A DNA stretch of 64,000 nucleotides from Tricholoma matsutake. Lineage: Eukaryota > Basidiomycota > Agaricomycetes > Agaricales > Tricholomataceae. Under the pieces are notes generated by a model. It was not told the DNA's origin, searched no databases, and saw only the letters and a program-made list of their open reading frames with translations. The translations under genes and the position numbers were made by a program. Shown here piece by piece: positions 22,230-33,199 of this stretch (position 1 is its first letter; the number at the start of each line of letters is the position of its first letter). Location of the stretch: positions 7,440,001-7,504,000 of the forward strand of contig AP026544.2 of NCBI GenBank assembly GCA_026075535.2, read 5' to 3'.

Positions 22230-23438
22230 ATGCTAGCACAACTGGTCAATGTTTGCAAGAAGCGGCTGGTGGAAGGGAAAATGGTGCCAGAATTTGTCAA
22301 GCTGCTAGACATGGCTGGAATGATTAAGGAGCACATAGAGTTCCTGGGATTTCAGCAAAAAGTAGGAGAAATTGAGGAGCAGATGCTCACCAAGTTTACC
22401 AACATTTTCCAACTGCTGCCCCATGTCAAGAAACTGCCTCAGAGTGTGACTGCTAAAATCAAACTCAAAGATGCAGAACAAACTATCAAAATATGTACAT
22501 ACACATGTCCATGCAAATTTTGCGAGGCATGGAACACATTGATCCAAGAACACCTTGATGCAGGCTGCATAAGACCCTCTTTGTCACAGCATGCATCCCC
22601 TGCCTTCATCATCCCAAAGGCAGATCCATCTGTGTTACCTAGGTGGGTCAATGATTACTGACAACTTAACAGGAACACCATTGTGGATTCTCATCCACTA
22701 CCAAGAATTGATGACATTCTAAATGACTGTGCCAAGGGTAAGATCGGGTGAACTATTGATATGACCAACAGTTTTCTTCAGATGCCAATGGACCCTTTCC
22801 ATATTCCCTTAACAGCAGTCTTGACACCCTTTGGCCTGTTTGAATGGATGGTTATGCCAATGGGCTTGAAAAACGCACCTGCAATCCATCAGTGTTGTGT
22901 AACGGCTGCATTGTGCAAATGGATTGGAAAGATATGTCACATTTACTTGGACAATATTGTGATCTGGTCAAACACTATTGAAGAACATGTCAAAAATCAT
23001 TTTGTTGGCATTGAGGGAGGCTGGGTTATATTGCAACCTGAGAAAGACTCACCTGTTCCAGCTGGAAATCAATTTTTTGGGAAACCTGTCTCTGCTCGAG
23101 GTATTGAAGCAGACAGTAAAAAGACAGATCACATATGGCCACATTCTGTGAAGGAAGTACGGCAATTCTTGGGACTTGTCCAATATGTTTCCTCCTTTTT
23201 GCCCTCACATCACTGAACACACATGCATTTTAACAGAGCTTATGTTAAAAGAGTGCAACAAATCATTCCCAGACTGGGAGAGCAAACACAAGTTGGCATT
23301 CGATGTGATCAAGAAGGTGGTCGTCAGCCACAAATGCTTGATGACAATTGACTTCTCATTAATGCCAGGACACAAAATTTTCATTACTACTGATGCCAGT
23401 GATTATCAGTTGGGAGCAGTACTGTCCTTCAGAGAATG
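22230..23438 (+). pseudogene. Gypsy-G reverse transcriptase, truncated in RNase H
   Basis: The frame 22230-22661 carries the RT entry (CIRPSLSQHASPAFIIPK). A TGA interrupts RWVNDY*QLN at an expected Arg. The frame 22761-23216 has MPMGLKNAPAIHQ and YLDNIVIWS, again Asn for the second catalytic Asp, then VRQFLGLVQYVSSF. The last part, 23176-23439, is RNase H (ITTDASDYQLGAVLSF), ending at a junction near 23439. Confidence 0.8.
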
Positions 23439-24477
23439 AGCACATCCAGTGTAAGTGAGGAACAGTGAGAGGGCTCACCTCTTCCTCTGTCTCAGAACCC
23501 GAGCCCAGCACTGCAGAAGGCATTATTGCCCCAGTGACAAATGAATCTTCATCCTCCTCCTCGATCCATGCTGTGCTACCCCCAACCACTCCTGCTGGCC
23601 TGCTACCTGATGGTATGCTCATTTGTTGTTTGTGAGCAAGCAGTCCTTCTTCCGTTATTTCCTTGTAGTTGTGTCCATCTGGGAACTCTTTAGGGCAATC
23701 CATCGCACAATGGTTTTGATAACTGCATCGACACTTCAGGCATCCTTAATGTTTGAACAGCAGTGAGTGTTCATTCTCAGTCAATCGAGGAGGTTTATGC
23801 AAAGAAGATGTAGATGAAGCTTGCATAGGAGCAGTGGCAGAACCTCATGCCTTGTAGCCACTAACAGTGTTCAAGTTCTGCAAAGGATTAGCAAGGGCCT
23901 TCCTTTTCAGCAAGCATTGCAGATCCTCTGCTGCCTCCCAGTAGTGCTTTGTATCATTTTCACATTCCTCAGCCAGTTTCCGTACCTTGGCAATCCAGCA
24001 AGTAAGCCATGCCTCATCCATCTCTTCTGGAGTGTCCTTTGTAATTTTATTGATGACATCCTTTATGTTACGATTCTTGCAGTGGTTAAATAGATCGGCA
24101 TCTAAGAGACTGTCAAGCTGGAGATGCAGAGCTACATCTGAGAAATAGTATTCTGTGTTTCAGAGGACAATGTTCAGATGGCAAATGTCATTCACCCAGA
24201 TGGGAAATGAATCCGATGATTTGAGTCGAGAGTTGCATATCTTCGCATGTAGCTCATCATCCCAGCCTTCAGGAATTCTTCTTGCAGCTCTTTGATGAGA
24301 TCTGTGAATTTCAGCTCAGAAAGTTGATCCCTGTGTGTAGTGACCCAATCACAAGCCCTCATGTCTTTCAGTCCAGGCAAAACAGCAGCAACATGTTTGT
24401 CTTTCATTATTTTCTTGTTGGCCCTGAAGAAATCAATGCAAGCCATCTCCCATTGACACATGTCACATAACCATTGG

Positions 24478-25976
24478 TAGTGTTTTAAGGTCTGGTTTGG
24501 TCCGGTTTTTCGACCCCAAAAGGGGCAACTGGTCCCAACTGATGCCCAATCTAGAGGGACTGCAACCGGACCTATGCAACCAGTCCCAGTCGGTCTGGTT
24601 GCCTCTAAAAGACCAGTTGAAACCAGTTTTACCTGCTATTTTTGTCTCCTAATTAATTTTGTATTGTATTTCAAATAAAACTAATTAAAAGACACCCTGC
24701 AAGCAGGTGCTCACAGTGGTGACAGATTGTTGATGGAACAAAAATAAATAAATAAGAAAAATGACCCCATCGTCTCGCACTTGTAGCGAGAGTGGGGTTG
24801 TTGTGCTCATCGGTGCCATGCCACTGTCCCCTGTTGGTCATTACCCATTTGTCATTACCCGTTTGTCATCCCTGTCATCTCCCTGCTGTTGGTTCATCAT
24901 CCCCTCCCGTTTGTTCATCAATCCCGTCATTCATCGTCTCTGCCATTCGTTGGCACTGGTGTTTGTTGGCATTGGCATTTGCTGGTGTTAGCATTGGCAT
25001 TCATTGGCATTAGCATTGGCATTCGCTGGTGTTGGCATTGGTGTTCATCAGTGTTGGTGTTGGTGTTTGTCATCCTGAAGTCAATCATCATCAGCTCCAT
25101 CATCTCCCCCTATGAGCAGTGGCTCATAGGTGGGGTGGTGGTGCTGTATGATGCGGCATTGGTGGCAGCATAGTCAGCTACTGTTGTCATTGGTGGTGCC
25201 ACGTCACTGTTGTCATGTTGTCATTGTTGTGTTGTCAGCCAGAAGTGGGACCCACTGCCACCCTGCAAGCAGAGGCTCGCAGCAGCAGTGTAGGGCCTGA
25301 GGAGGATGTGGTGGCAGGAGGTGGGTAACATGACATAAGATTTCAAAAAACAGATCAAACAAGTTAGTATTAGTAGAGAAAAAGAAATAAAAGATGATAC
25401 AAAACATACCTGAGGGCCCAAACAACACTAGTCATTGTCGTTTGGGCCCTCTACACTCTCACATCAGGTGCAGGACTTCTGAGGTAGGGGCTGTGAATGT
25501 TGGGTGGTGAGAGTGATGGTTGAAGTGGCATCATTGATGATAGGTGGTCGTGGGAATCATTTGACAAAGTGGTATCACTTTGTTTTTTTTTTTGGCACCA
25601 CATGACCAAAAGGTCCATGTGCAACCACAGGGTATATAAACCCCCACCAAATGTATGGTTTTCTCTTGGGCTTGCCCCATTTTCATTATATAATGGTATA
25701 AGTAGTAAATATTAATAGTAACTACAGTAGTTTATTGTCTTGTAGTGACTGTAATATCAAGTACATATGTAATATTTTATATACCTTGAGAAGACTGGTT
25801 GCAACCGATTGCAATCAGTTTTTGAGTGGTTTTCAAATATTTTTGAATTGAGGCAACCGGCAACCCAACTGCTCCCCAAACTGGGCAACTGCAACTGACG
25901 GTTCGGTTGCATTCGGTTGGGTTGGGTTCGGTTTTGGTCTTTTTTCTGGTTCATTGAACTGGACCTTTAAACACTA
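24478..25976. mobile_element. hAT-type element (1,499 bp) inside Gypsy-H gag
   Basis: Ends TAGTGTTTTAAGGTCTGGTT and TGGACCTTTAAACACTA, with a perfect 8-bp target duplication ACCATTGG (24470-24477 and 25977-25984). The interior is itself composite: GTTCATTGGCATTGG-type repeats (24950-25070) and palindromes such as CCTATGAGC/GCTCATAGG (25109-25130). A minus-strand hairpin is followed by GTATGT and TACTAAC (25363-25451). No transposase is present. Confidence 0.93.
25363..25451 (-). other. Hairpin plus intron donor and branch motif
   Basis: On the minus strand a 16-bp stem GAGGGCCCAAAC.../...GTTTGGGCCCTC (25412-25451) is followed at once by AG-GTATGT (25404-25409) and TACTAAC (25363-25369). A clear AG acceptor is not seen downstream, so the intron is incomplete or degraded. 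The layout matches that at 447-547 and 817-897. Confidence 0.5.
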
Positions 25977-26368
25977 ACCATTGGTGTCACCACACCAGCT
26001 GTAAGCAGTGGAATACATTTTGGTTCTGTGTGCATGCATTCAGCAGATCCCATTGCAGCCATCTTCTTATTCAGTATGTGCAGCAAGTCATCAGAAGAAG
26101 ATGAGGAGTTGTCAGAGCTGGAATTGTCACTGGAAGATCCAGAATAGCCAGAAGTGGAATCAGCGAATGGCAAAGTGGATGTCTGTGCATTTGTAGGCAT
26201 GCTAGGACTATTCCAGTCTTCTTCTGAACTTTGGTTGATGTCAATGGCAGGCAGGGACTGTGACAGTCCTTCAGTTGGTGTCAGCGAGGGCAGTGAAGGT
26301 GACAGCAGGCCCTGTTGGGTGTCAGGACTGGTGAGCACTTGCTTGGGTGTGACAGGCAGCTTGAACAA

Positions 26369-26851
26369 CTAGGTCTTTTGACCTGTAAACAACAAGCCTT
26401 AGTAAGGCAATGGCGAGACAGCAAAGGTTTCAGAGAACATTGGCAGAACAGCAAACCTCATTGAGTGATGTTTAAAAAAAAAGTGTAAGCATGTGTGGTG
26501 CTTCACTAGAGTCAGACTAAGCATAAACAGGCAAAAGAGGTGTTTTTGTGTGTATCGAGATGATGATGGTAATAAAGGAAAAGTGTGTGTGTGTCATCCG
26601 TATCTGTCCGAGGATGCAATCCAAGTAGTAAATAAGAGTAAATAAGTAACGTTGTTGCAAGTCTGCAGCTATGACAACCACAAACACCCTGACCAGCACC
26701 ACTTTGACAGTCTACCACATGTCTCGCTGTTAGGCTTAGGCTACAAATGTAGGCATGTCTTTTAATTAGATATATCACATTAGAAAAGACTATGTATTTT
26801 CAGAGTGTGAGGACATCACTATGTTTAGAATAAACTTAGAACAAATTTAGC
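26369..26851. other. Probable Gypsy-H leader/LTR remnant
   Basis: Lies directly upstream of the minus-strand gag start. It has pyrimidine-rich tracts, a CACACACAC run and no open frame of note. No second LTR copy is in the window, so LTR limits cannot be set. The right edge is the target site of the P-like element. Confidence 0.35.
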
Positions 26852-26859
26852 ATCACAGG

Positions 26860-29800
26860 CAAGGGGCAGCGGGAACTTTATTTTTCTGTACAATGCCAAT
26901 CCAGGTGGGGGGGTGGGGTTGCCTTGACTGTAGGATACTGGAATTTTGTACCTAAAGGGGGTGGGTGGCTCCCACGTTGAATTCTGTGCAAATTTTCTCA
27001 GCATTGTGACTTGAACTCGTTGATCAGCTACATCCTGGTCACCGTCTTACTAGCCACTGACAAAGTTGGGCATTGCGATGGCCACTACTGTTTCTTCATT
27101 GTTAATTATGCATATACATAGAGAATTTCCCATTATGCCATCTCTCCAATTTCACCCATTCTTTGGATTTCATGGACTATACTCAGGTCCAAACTAGTAG
27201 CATTCAAACATTTGCTCTCACAGAGATCAACTGGCTTGGACTACATGTAGCCACATCTACTCAAGATACTAATCCAGGCTCTGATGAAGTTGGATGTGAT
27301 ACTCAGTCTGCCAGTGGAAGTGATTTTTCAAATCCGGATGGGATCTATCTGGAGAAAAGGGTGGTTGATGGGCGTGTCCAAACCATCTGTTTAAAAACCT
27401 GTGAGCACTGCAATACTGCTATATGTCTAGGAGAAGGCCGTAGTATCCATGCCTTTGAACAGCACCAGAGAGGCAGCAAGTGCCATTGGGTGTTTGAGCA
27501 GGCAAAGTGTGAGTGAAAGCAGATGCACATAACTGATTTGTTCAAGCCTGGACATGCTACCACTCCTGAACCAGCCTTATCATTGCCAATTTCTCCCTGT
27601 CTCACTCCTAGTGACCCCATTTCTATACCAGATTTGCCCTTTTGGGATCCTCTAGAACAACCAGTGTTGCCTCCTGCCTCTAGTGCACCAGGTTAACTCA
27701 TCATCCCAACATGTCATGATGCACAGTCCATCCTGACTCTTGTGGCTTTAACCTCTGATCTATCGCTTTGTGCTGGTGTCCAGCTTAATTGGCCTGGAAA
27801 TGCTTACCGCAGTTATCCTTGGCAGCTGCATGCATCAGATGGCCTTCCATACGATGTTGAATTTATTACCCCAAATGGAATGATTTATGTTCAAAGCAAG
27901 AAGTGCCACTGCATGCCTCACCAACAAGGCACTCCTTGTACAGAGTGTGGTTCATTGAATACAAGTGCTGAGGTTGAACGTGTTAGAACCCAGGCTACTG
28001 GATCTCTCCCTGTTCAAACCAACTTTTGGTATTATAACTTCAACCAGTTGTGTGAGGTCCTTGACAAGAAAAATGATGACAGGAATGGTCAGAAGCTGAA
28101 GGTAGGTATTCTTCCAGATTTTTGGTTCTGCTCTCCATTGGTTGACATCTTGCAGTTGATTCAATTACAGGAAAGATTCCACACAGCAACATCAAGGCTC
28201 TCAGATCATGAGCAATTTTTAAACACACTTGCGACAGATGACAGGTGTGCAGCAGGCCATCTTGTGGCTGTTGTGCTGCACAGGAATCATGGCATCTCTG
28301 AAATCATACATCATCTCCAGCTTTCCCTTTGTGGACTATACCATGTTAAAAGCTACACTGTACATCTTTGACTGAAATGATCTCCTTGTCTATAGCTGAT
28401 ATGTGCACAGGACCACAATATTTTGATGATGAAGCTGGTTCTAACATTTGGCAGTCCCAAACTTCATTATGCTCTTGCTAAGGCTCTTGATCTTCCATCT
28501 GTTCACACAACACAAACATCATCAAAGCCACCCTGCATTTGTCCTTGCATTGGCTTCCCAAAGGTGGCTGAAATAACCGAGAACTTGCAGTCCATCCATG
28601 AGACTCAGGTACTTTGGCAGAAGGGTCAACTCCCATGTAAATGGGGTCTCTCAATTCTTATTGATGAGACAGCTGTAGAGCACCATCCACAGTATGACTC
28701 TGACCGTGATGCTGTCATAGGCTTCTCTCAACTTAATGCATCTTCTTGTGATACATATAGTCCTACCAAGGACACATTGTCTGCAATGGTGGATGGCATC
28801 CAGGAGGGTACTCTTACACATGCCACTGAAGCCACCATTGCAGACATTGCAGCATTTGATCATGAAAGCTACTTCCCAATTCCGGTACTCATCTCTGGTA
28901 CATGTAGGCATGAGACCAACATGCAGCAATTCCAGTGGATCAGCACAATTGTCAAGACATTCAACTCTGTGGAATACAGTGCCCAAACATATGGCAAGAT
29001 CTGGTCTATTGCATCTGATGGTGATGCTGTCCACCACTGTGCCCTTCATTGACTGTGCATGGCGCATACACTTTCTCCATCAGATCCCCTTTTTGATCTA
29101 CTTGGGCCACTTCCATGAATGAACCTTTGGTGTGGTGAGAACAATGTCACTGCTGACTTTGACTATAAACATAAAATCAAGAGTACATGTTTTGATATTT
29201 GCTGTGGATGTTCTGTATCTTACAAACATGTTCTGCAGATACTGCACTACTTTGTGCTCCAGGAGGGTTCATGATTGGTGGTTACCACTTAACACCTGTA
29301 CAACTTCGCACCAGCCTAAAAAGTCTTCTGGGTATGGACAACACCAAATTAGATGCTCTATTTAACAACAAGGACCATATTAATGTCAAGAATGCTGTGT
29401 CCTTGCTCTCTCCCCTTCATGATCTCTCAGTATCTATTGGTAGAAAAACTGTGGCTCCTGGTCAGGTTCCGCTGGTCCTTCTTGGTACATTTACTGGATT
29501 TTTTGTATGGCCATATAAAACCCCATCAATGTTCCTTGTGGAGCAGCTTGAGTTTCTTTCTGCTCTGGCTCATATGATGTTCATATTTTTCTGATGCCAT
29601 CGTACTTCATTCTGTCCTGGCCAGCTTTTTTACGATGTTGAAAGTATGGTCAAAAATACTTTCTGGGTCATTGCAAAGCAGAAGCTGCTAGATGATTCAT
29701 TGGGTTTCTATATCACTCAGACTGGAGAAGACTGCTTACAAATCAACTTTGGAATATATAGACTTATGGATAACTCCCAAAACATTGACATGCTTCAACT

Positions 29801-31923
29801 TTCACAGCATGCATCAATGGCCATCGAGATCCTTTGCATATTTGGGGCATATCCAGAATGGGATTGGGGTCATCGCCGCCTTCGGTTGGATGGATGTTGA
29901 TCACACAAATCCTAAGTCCTGGACAGGAGATGTCCAACCTTCAGGTGTCAGCCTCCTTATGGCTTGGAATGCTGGCAGAAGGAAAGCTACACAGATTTTC
30001 CAGGAGCTGTATGTTGGATATGAGGATTTTTCCACTCTAGATGAAACTATTGACTTGATGTGCCCTTTTGGAGAGTATGTCAGCCTTTGCGAGTCCAACA
30101 TTGATTTTTCCATGGACTTTTTTGATGAACCACTCAATCCCAAAGCACTAGTCCCCAGTGTCCCAGATAAACCTCCTTCAATAGAAGAGCTGGAAGCTGA
30201 TGAATCAACAGGACTTGATGAGCTTGAGGATCTCCTTCCTGAGCCAGGAAATCATGATATGGATAGCATCCGTAAGAAGGATTGGGCATGGCTGAAGTTG
30301 TCAAATGGGAAGAGTTGTCATAAATCTTCTGCAGTCAGGTTTCTCCTCTGTTCTGAGGATGGACTGAAATCCACTGATTGGCTTTCAAGAGTTTGTGGCC
30401 TCGTGAAAATTCAGACATATTCATGCACACCCCCCATGCCCTCGACTACTGATGACTCATTGGTCAGCAATCAGTTCCTCATAAATGAACTAGTTGCTAC
30501 ATTTATTTGTGTTGACAATCACGCTGCACTGGCTATCATTCGAGTTACAGCCATTGACAACGAAGTGAAATGTTCTGTGTCAAGGATCTGCATATCCAAC
30601 CTTACATCTGAGAAAGTCATCCTCCAGGGACAAGTCTTAACACTTGAGAATGAAGACTCCTCTGCTTCATGGCTGTGGAAGCATAACACCTTCGAGTCAT
30701 TCAGTTTGTCCAATGGCCAGCTGACAAAAAAATCATCTCTGGTTGAAGTATCCACATGTCTCACACGACTCATCAAAGGCACACTTGAAATGTCACCATC
30801 AGGTCCAACCTGGAGATTTGAAAGCGAGACATTAGAAGCTGTTGCTGAGTTTCTCTGGAATGTCATGAAAGCTCAGGATCAACTAAAGTCTATACCATCT
30901 CATAAAGCGACTAAAAGTTTCCCATGCCAAAACTTGGAAGGTCAGTTTCATATCCTGTATTCATACCATTGATTGACATTACTATGACTTCAGGAGATTT
31001 CATGTTTGTAAGTGCAGATGGCACAGCTGTCTTGAAGTCAGCTCCAAAGGATGGCTATCATGTTTGCTGGTTGTGTGGAGCCCAGGAAAGACTTCAGAAA
31101 ATGCATGACCATGTTGCGCATCATCTAGCAAGTGCAAAACTCAATTACAGAGAGAAACTCCTAAACCCAGTGCATTTCATTTAGCTTCAATTATTATAAC
31201 TCACCTGAGTTGTCCTACATTTAGATTGGTCCACTCCCTTGTGGATTTTGTGGACAAAGCAGAAGATGCCATATTGACCTGATCAAGAAGAAAAAGGTTG
31301 AGGTTCCAGAGTCGTATGACTGCCCATCGTTTGTCAAATTTAACCTCACAGCCTCCCTCACACCAACTTTGTCAGGTCCCAGTACAAACTGGCCAATATG
31401 GTGTCACATTTGCCACTTACAACAGCCTGAAGGTCGTAGGTAAGTGCGTGACACCCACATCATCTGGTCATATAACATGCCTGCACATATTGAAGAAAAA
31501 CATGCTGGACAGGAGATTTTGGAGGACTTTGAGAAGGAGTATGTGATCACACGGGATGAGATGATTCACCTCAAGATTTTGAAGGGGCAGTTGGATTGTC
31601 TGCTGGTAAAGCATGCAGCAAAGAGGAATGCTGGTGAGTTGGAGGATGTCCCAAAGGGGAGGAAGGCACAGAAATAGTCCAAACTTTCATTTTCATGATT
31701 TTCACCTTTGTAATAACTGTACATCAAGAACTGGGAATGCATGTTTACTACTCTAGCTTGATTCTCCTGCAAATTTACAGGGGTAGGGGGGGTGGTCAAC
31801 TCTGATTTGAGCAACAACTGAAAAAAAAATTGAGGTGGGGGGGGGGGGGGTGGTCAGTGAAATTTTCAGGGATTCTCAAAAAGGGGGCATTGTCTCGCAA
31901 AATAAAGTTCCCACTGCCCCTTG
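26860..31923 (+). mobile_element. P-superfamily-like DNA transposon (5,064 bp)
   Basis: Terminal inverted repeats CAAGGGGCAGCGGGAACTTT and its partner AAAGTTCCCACTGCCCCTTG, continuing through a looser AATGCC match (about 36 bp). A perfect 8-bp target duplication ATCACAGG lies at 26852-26859 and 31924-31931. It encodes one broken transposase gene. The CA start and 8-bp duplication fit both P and hAT superfamilies; the transposase layout (zinc finger, then ILIDETAVEH, IASDGDA and TADFDYKH acids) is closer to P/THAP9 as I recall that family. Superfamily assignment is inference; the transposon ends are directly visible. A 3' fragment recurs at 49813-53596. Confidence 0.75.
27163..31677 (+). pseudogene. 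P-like transposase, degraded, about 7 coding blocks
   Basis: Blocks in order: 27163-27516 (zinc finger CEHCNTAIC...HQRGSKCH); 27742-28371 (CHCMPHQQGTPCTEC, GILPDFWFCSPLVDILQ); 28423-29052 (LSILIDETAVEH, SGTCRHETNMQQF, IWSIASDGDAVHH); 29199-29594 (PGGFMIGGYHL, NNKDHINVKNAVSLL); 29646-29900 (DYDVES-like, IDMLQLSQHASM); 29692-30972 (VDHTNPKSW); 30994-31677 (zinc fingers CWLCGAQ...H, CGFCGQ, CHICHLQ...NMPAHIEEKH). Plausible introns are near 30939-30993 and 31167-31222. A TGA in FIFF*CHRTSF and a one-base frameshift at about 29890 are shared with the right-arm copy. Extra TGA codons (29050 and near 29115) are private to this copy. Confidence 0.7.
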
Positions 31924-31931
31924 ATCACAGG

Positions 31932-32586
31932 GGGCAGTAATTACTGCAACATTGAACTTGTAAGTGCAAACAAAACTCGGCATTTGCCACAATGTTGCAA
32001 ACGAACAGGTTAGCAACTAAGCACACCCACACATGCAAACAAAAACTCGCAACGTTGCAAACGAACAGAAAGAGCACAAGCACACGCAAACACTCATATA
32101 ATATAAGCAAATCACGCGTCGGCAAACGCCGCAACTTTGGCGCGAATATTCTCACGCTTCCCCACCTCGAGGACTAAACCTTGACTAAACCTCATTCTCA
32201 ATACTGAGAACTCGGAACTCGCTGTCAGAGCCTGTCAGGAAGCGCAACGGTCGAGACGCCGCAGATGTCAACGACCTGACGTCGGCATCCCCCTTTGCTA
32301 CTTGTCGATGGTAACTAAGTTTCCCAGTTGGGTTTCATCCTCAATGCGTGCCAAGTCGACTGACGACGTGCCCGTCAAGTACTTCAACGCTGACATATAA
32401 TGAAGCATATCATCGTTATGTTAAGCGATATTTGTACAGGCATGAGTCCTATGATCAATACAATCGAAACGGTCATCCAGTAAACTTGATAGCTGATTTG
32501 GAAAAGAGGATATTTGCATTTACTGCGTTCGTCAACTTGAGTTCTAAGTACGGACAGCGAAATCTACACACACCTAAAGGCTAGAA
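31932..32586. other. CpG-rich flank downstream of the 149-aa gene
   Basis: The sequence changes abruptly from CpG-poor transposon DNA to CpG-rich DNA (for example ATCACGCGTCGGCAAACGCCGC near 32110). A direct repeat GTTGCAAACGAACAG occurs twice (near 31995 and 32055). An open frame 32348-32584 (78 codons) is unrecognised and may be chance. Confidence 0.5.
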
Positions 32587-33036
32587 TTAGAGATTGAAGC
32601 GCTCGACCTTGAGCACCCAGTTCTGGATGCCGGCCTTAGTACCTGAACTGACTGCGATCTTGACCTGCGCACTAACGTCTCTGACGTTAAATCCGGAATC
32701 GACGCGAAAAGTACGAATTAAGGTGCGAGAGGACCACTCGGGATCGCCACGACAGGTGGCGAAGCGATGATTGGTGCTGGAGGGCTCGGCTTGCTGACCA
32801 CCAAAGAAGACGGTGGCGCTAACAACGCCGTTGTCAGGGACTGCCTCAGCGAGAGCCTCGGCGCTGAAAGTGGCGACGAATATGGCTCCGTAGGAGGTGG
32901 TGCCTTGCCCGACGCTGAGATCAATCTTCGCTCCTGGGAGGTCGGTCCAGGTATTAGGGCTGGTTAGTACCCAAGGGGGTTCGCTAAAGACGATGTAGGT
33001 AGCGTCAGCGGGGCGGTTGGCGACGAAGGAGGTCAT
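32587..33036 (-). CDS. 149-aa protein, predicted beta-sandwich, left copy
   Basis: Uninterrupted ATG-to-TAA frame starting MTSFVANRPADATYIVF, with no signal peptide or membrane segment. A WTDLPGAKIDL start, an IFVATFSAEALAE segment, alternating hydrophobic strands (VSATVFFGG, SSRTLIRTF, VSAQVKIAV) and a final NWVLKVERFNL suggest an all-beta jelly-roll, possibly C1q/TNF-like; this is inference from pattern, not a named family. GC-rich, CpG-keeping codon use sets it apart from surrounding mobile elements. Its 5' side has a duplicated TATA-type promoter. The protein is identical to that at 48700-49149, so it has been maintained or very recently copied. It is the only plausible functional host gene, possibly cytoplasmic. 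Confidence 0.75.
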   Translation of the reverse strand: MTSFVANRPADATYIVFSEPPWVLTSPNTWTDLPGAKIDLSVGQGTTSYGAIFVATFSAEALAEAVPDNGVVSATVFFGGQQAEPSSTNHRFATCRGDPEWSSRTLIRTFRVDSGFNVRDVSAQVKIAVSSGTKAGIQNWVLKVERFNL

Positions 33037-33190
33037 AGTATGAACTTTTTCTGAAGAGTTGTTACTAACTTAGGATGTGTTCTGGAGTGCTTGGCTCACC
33101 ACTTACCCTTTTATGAACTTTTTCTGAAGAGTTGTTAGGATGTGTTCAGGAGTGCTTGGCTCACCACTCACCCTTTTATACAGATTTTGC
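33037..33190 (-). promoter_or_regulatory. Tandemly duplicated core promoter of the 149-aa gene
   Basis: On the minus strand GTATAAAAGGGTGAGTGGTG (TATA box at 33172-33180) is followed by AGCCAAGCACTCC, AACACATCCTA and CAACTCTTCAGAAAAAGTTC. The whole block of about 65 bp is then repeated, with CATAAAAGGGTAAGTGG near 33106-33113 and a 10-bp extra, ending directly at the ATG. The second TATA is weaker. The duplicated block would give two start regions or a 5' UTR repeat. Confidence 0.6.
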
Positions 33191-33199
33191 TAATAATAC

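Larger units (their letters stand above)
23440..26368 (-). pseudogene. Gypsy-H gag, split by a hAT insertion
   Basis: Reading leftward from 26368: a Ser-rich N terminus (TPTEGLSQSLPAIDINQSS, SSSDDLLHILNKK) to about 25985, then interruption by the hAT element 24478-25976. It resumes with CQWEMACIDFFRANKKIMKD, VLPGLKDMRACDWV and LKELQEEF-like gag helices, and a zinc knuckle CLKCRCSYQNHCAMDCP near 23725. A stop falls in the C-terminal part (SGYKA*GSA). It faces Gypsy-G head-on at 23439. Confidence 0.7.

Noticed and set aside
25363..25451. Complete intron in the minus strand
   Set aside because: Donor and branch motif are clear but no AG acceptor follows at a sensible distance.
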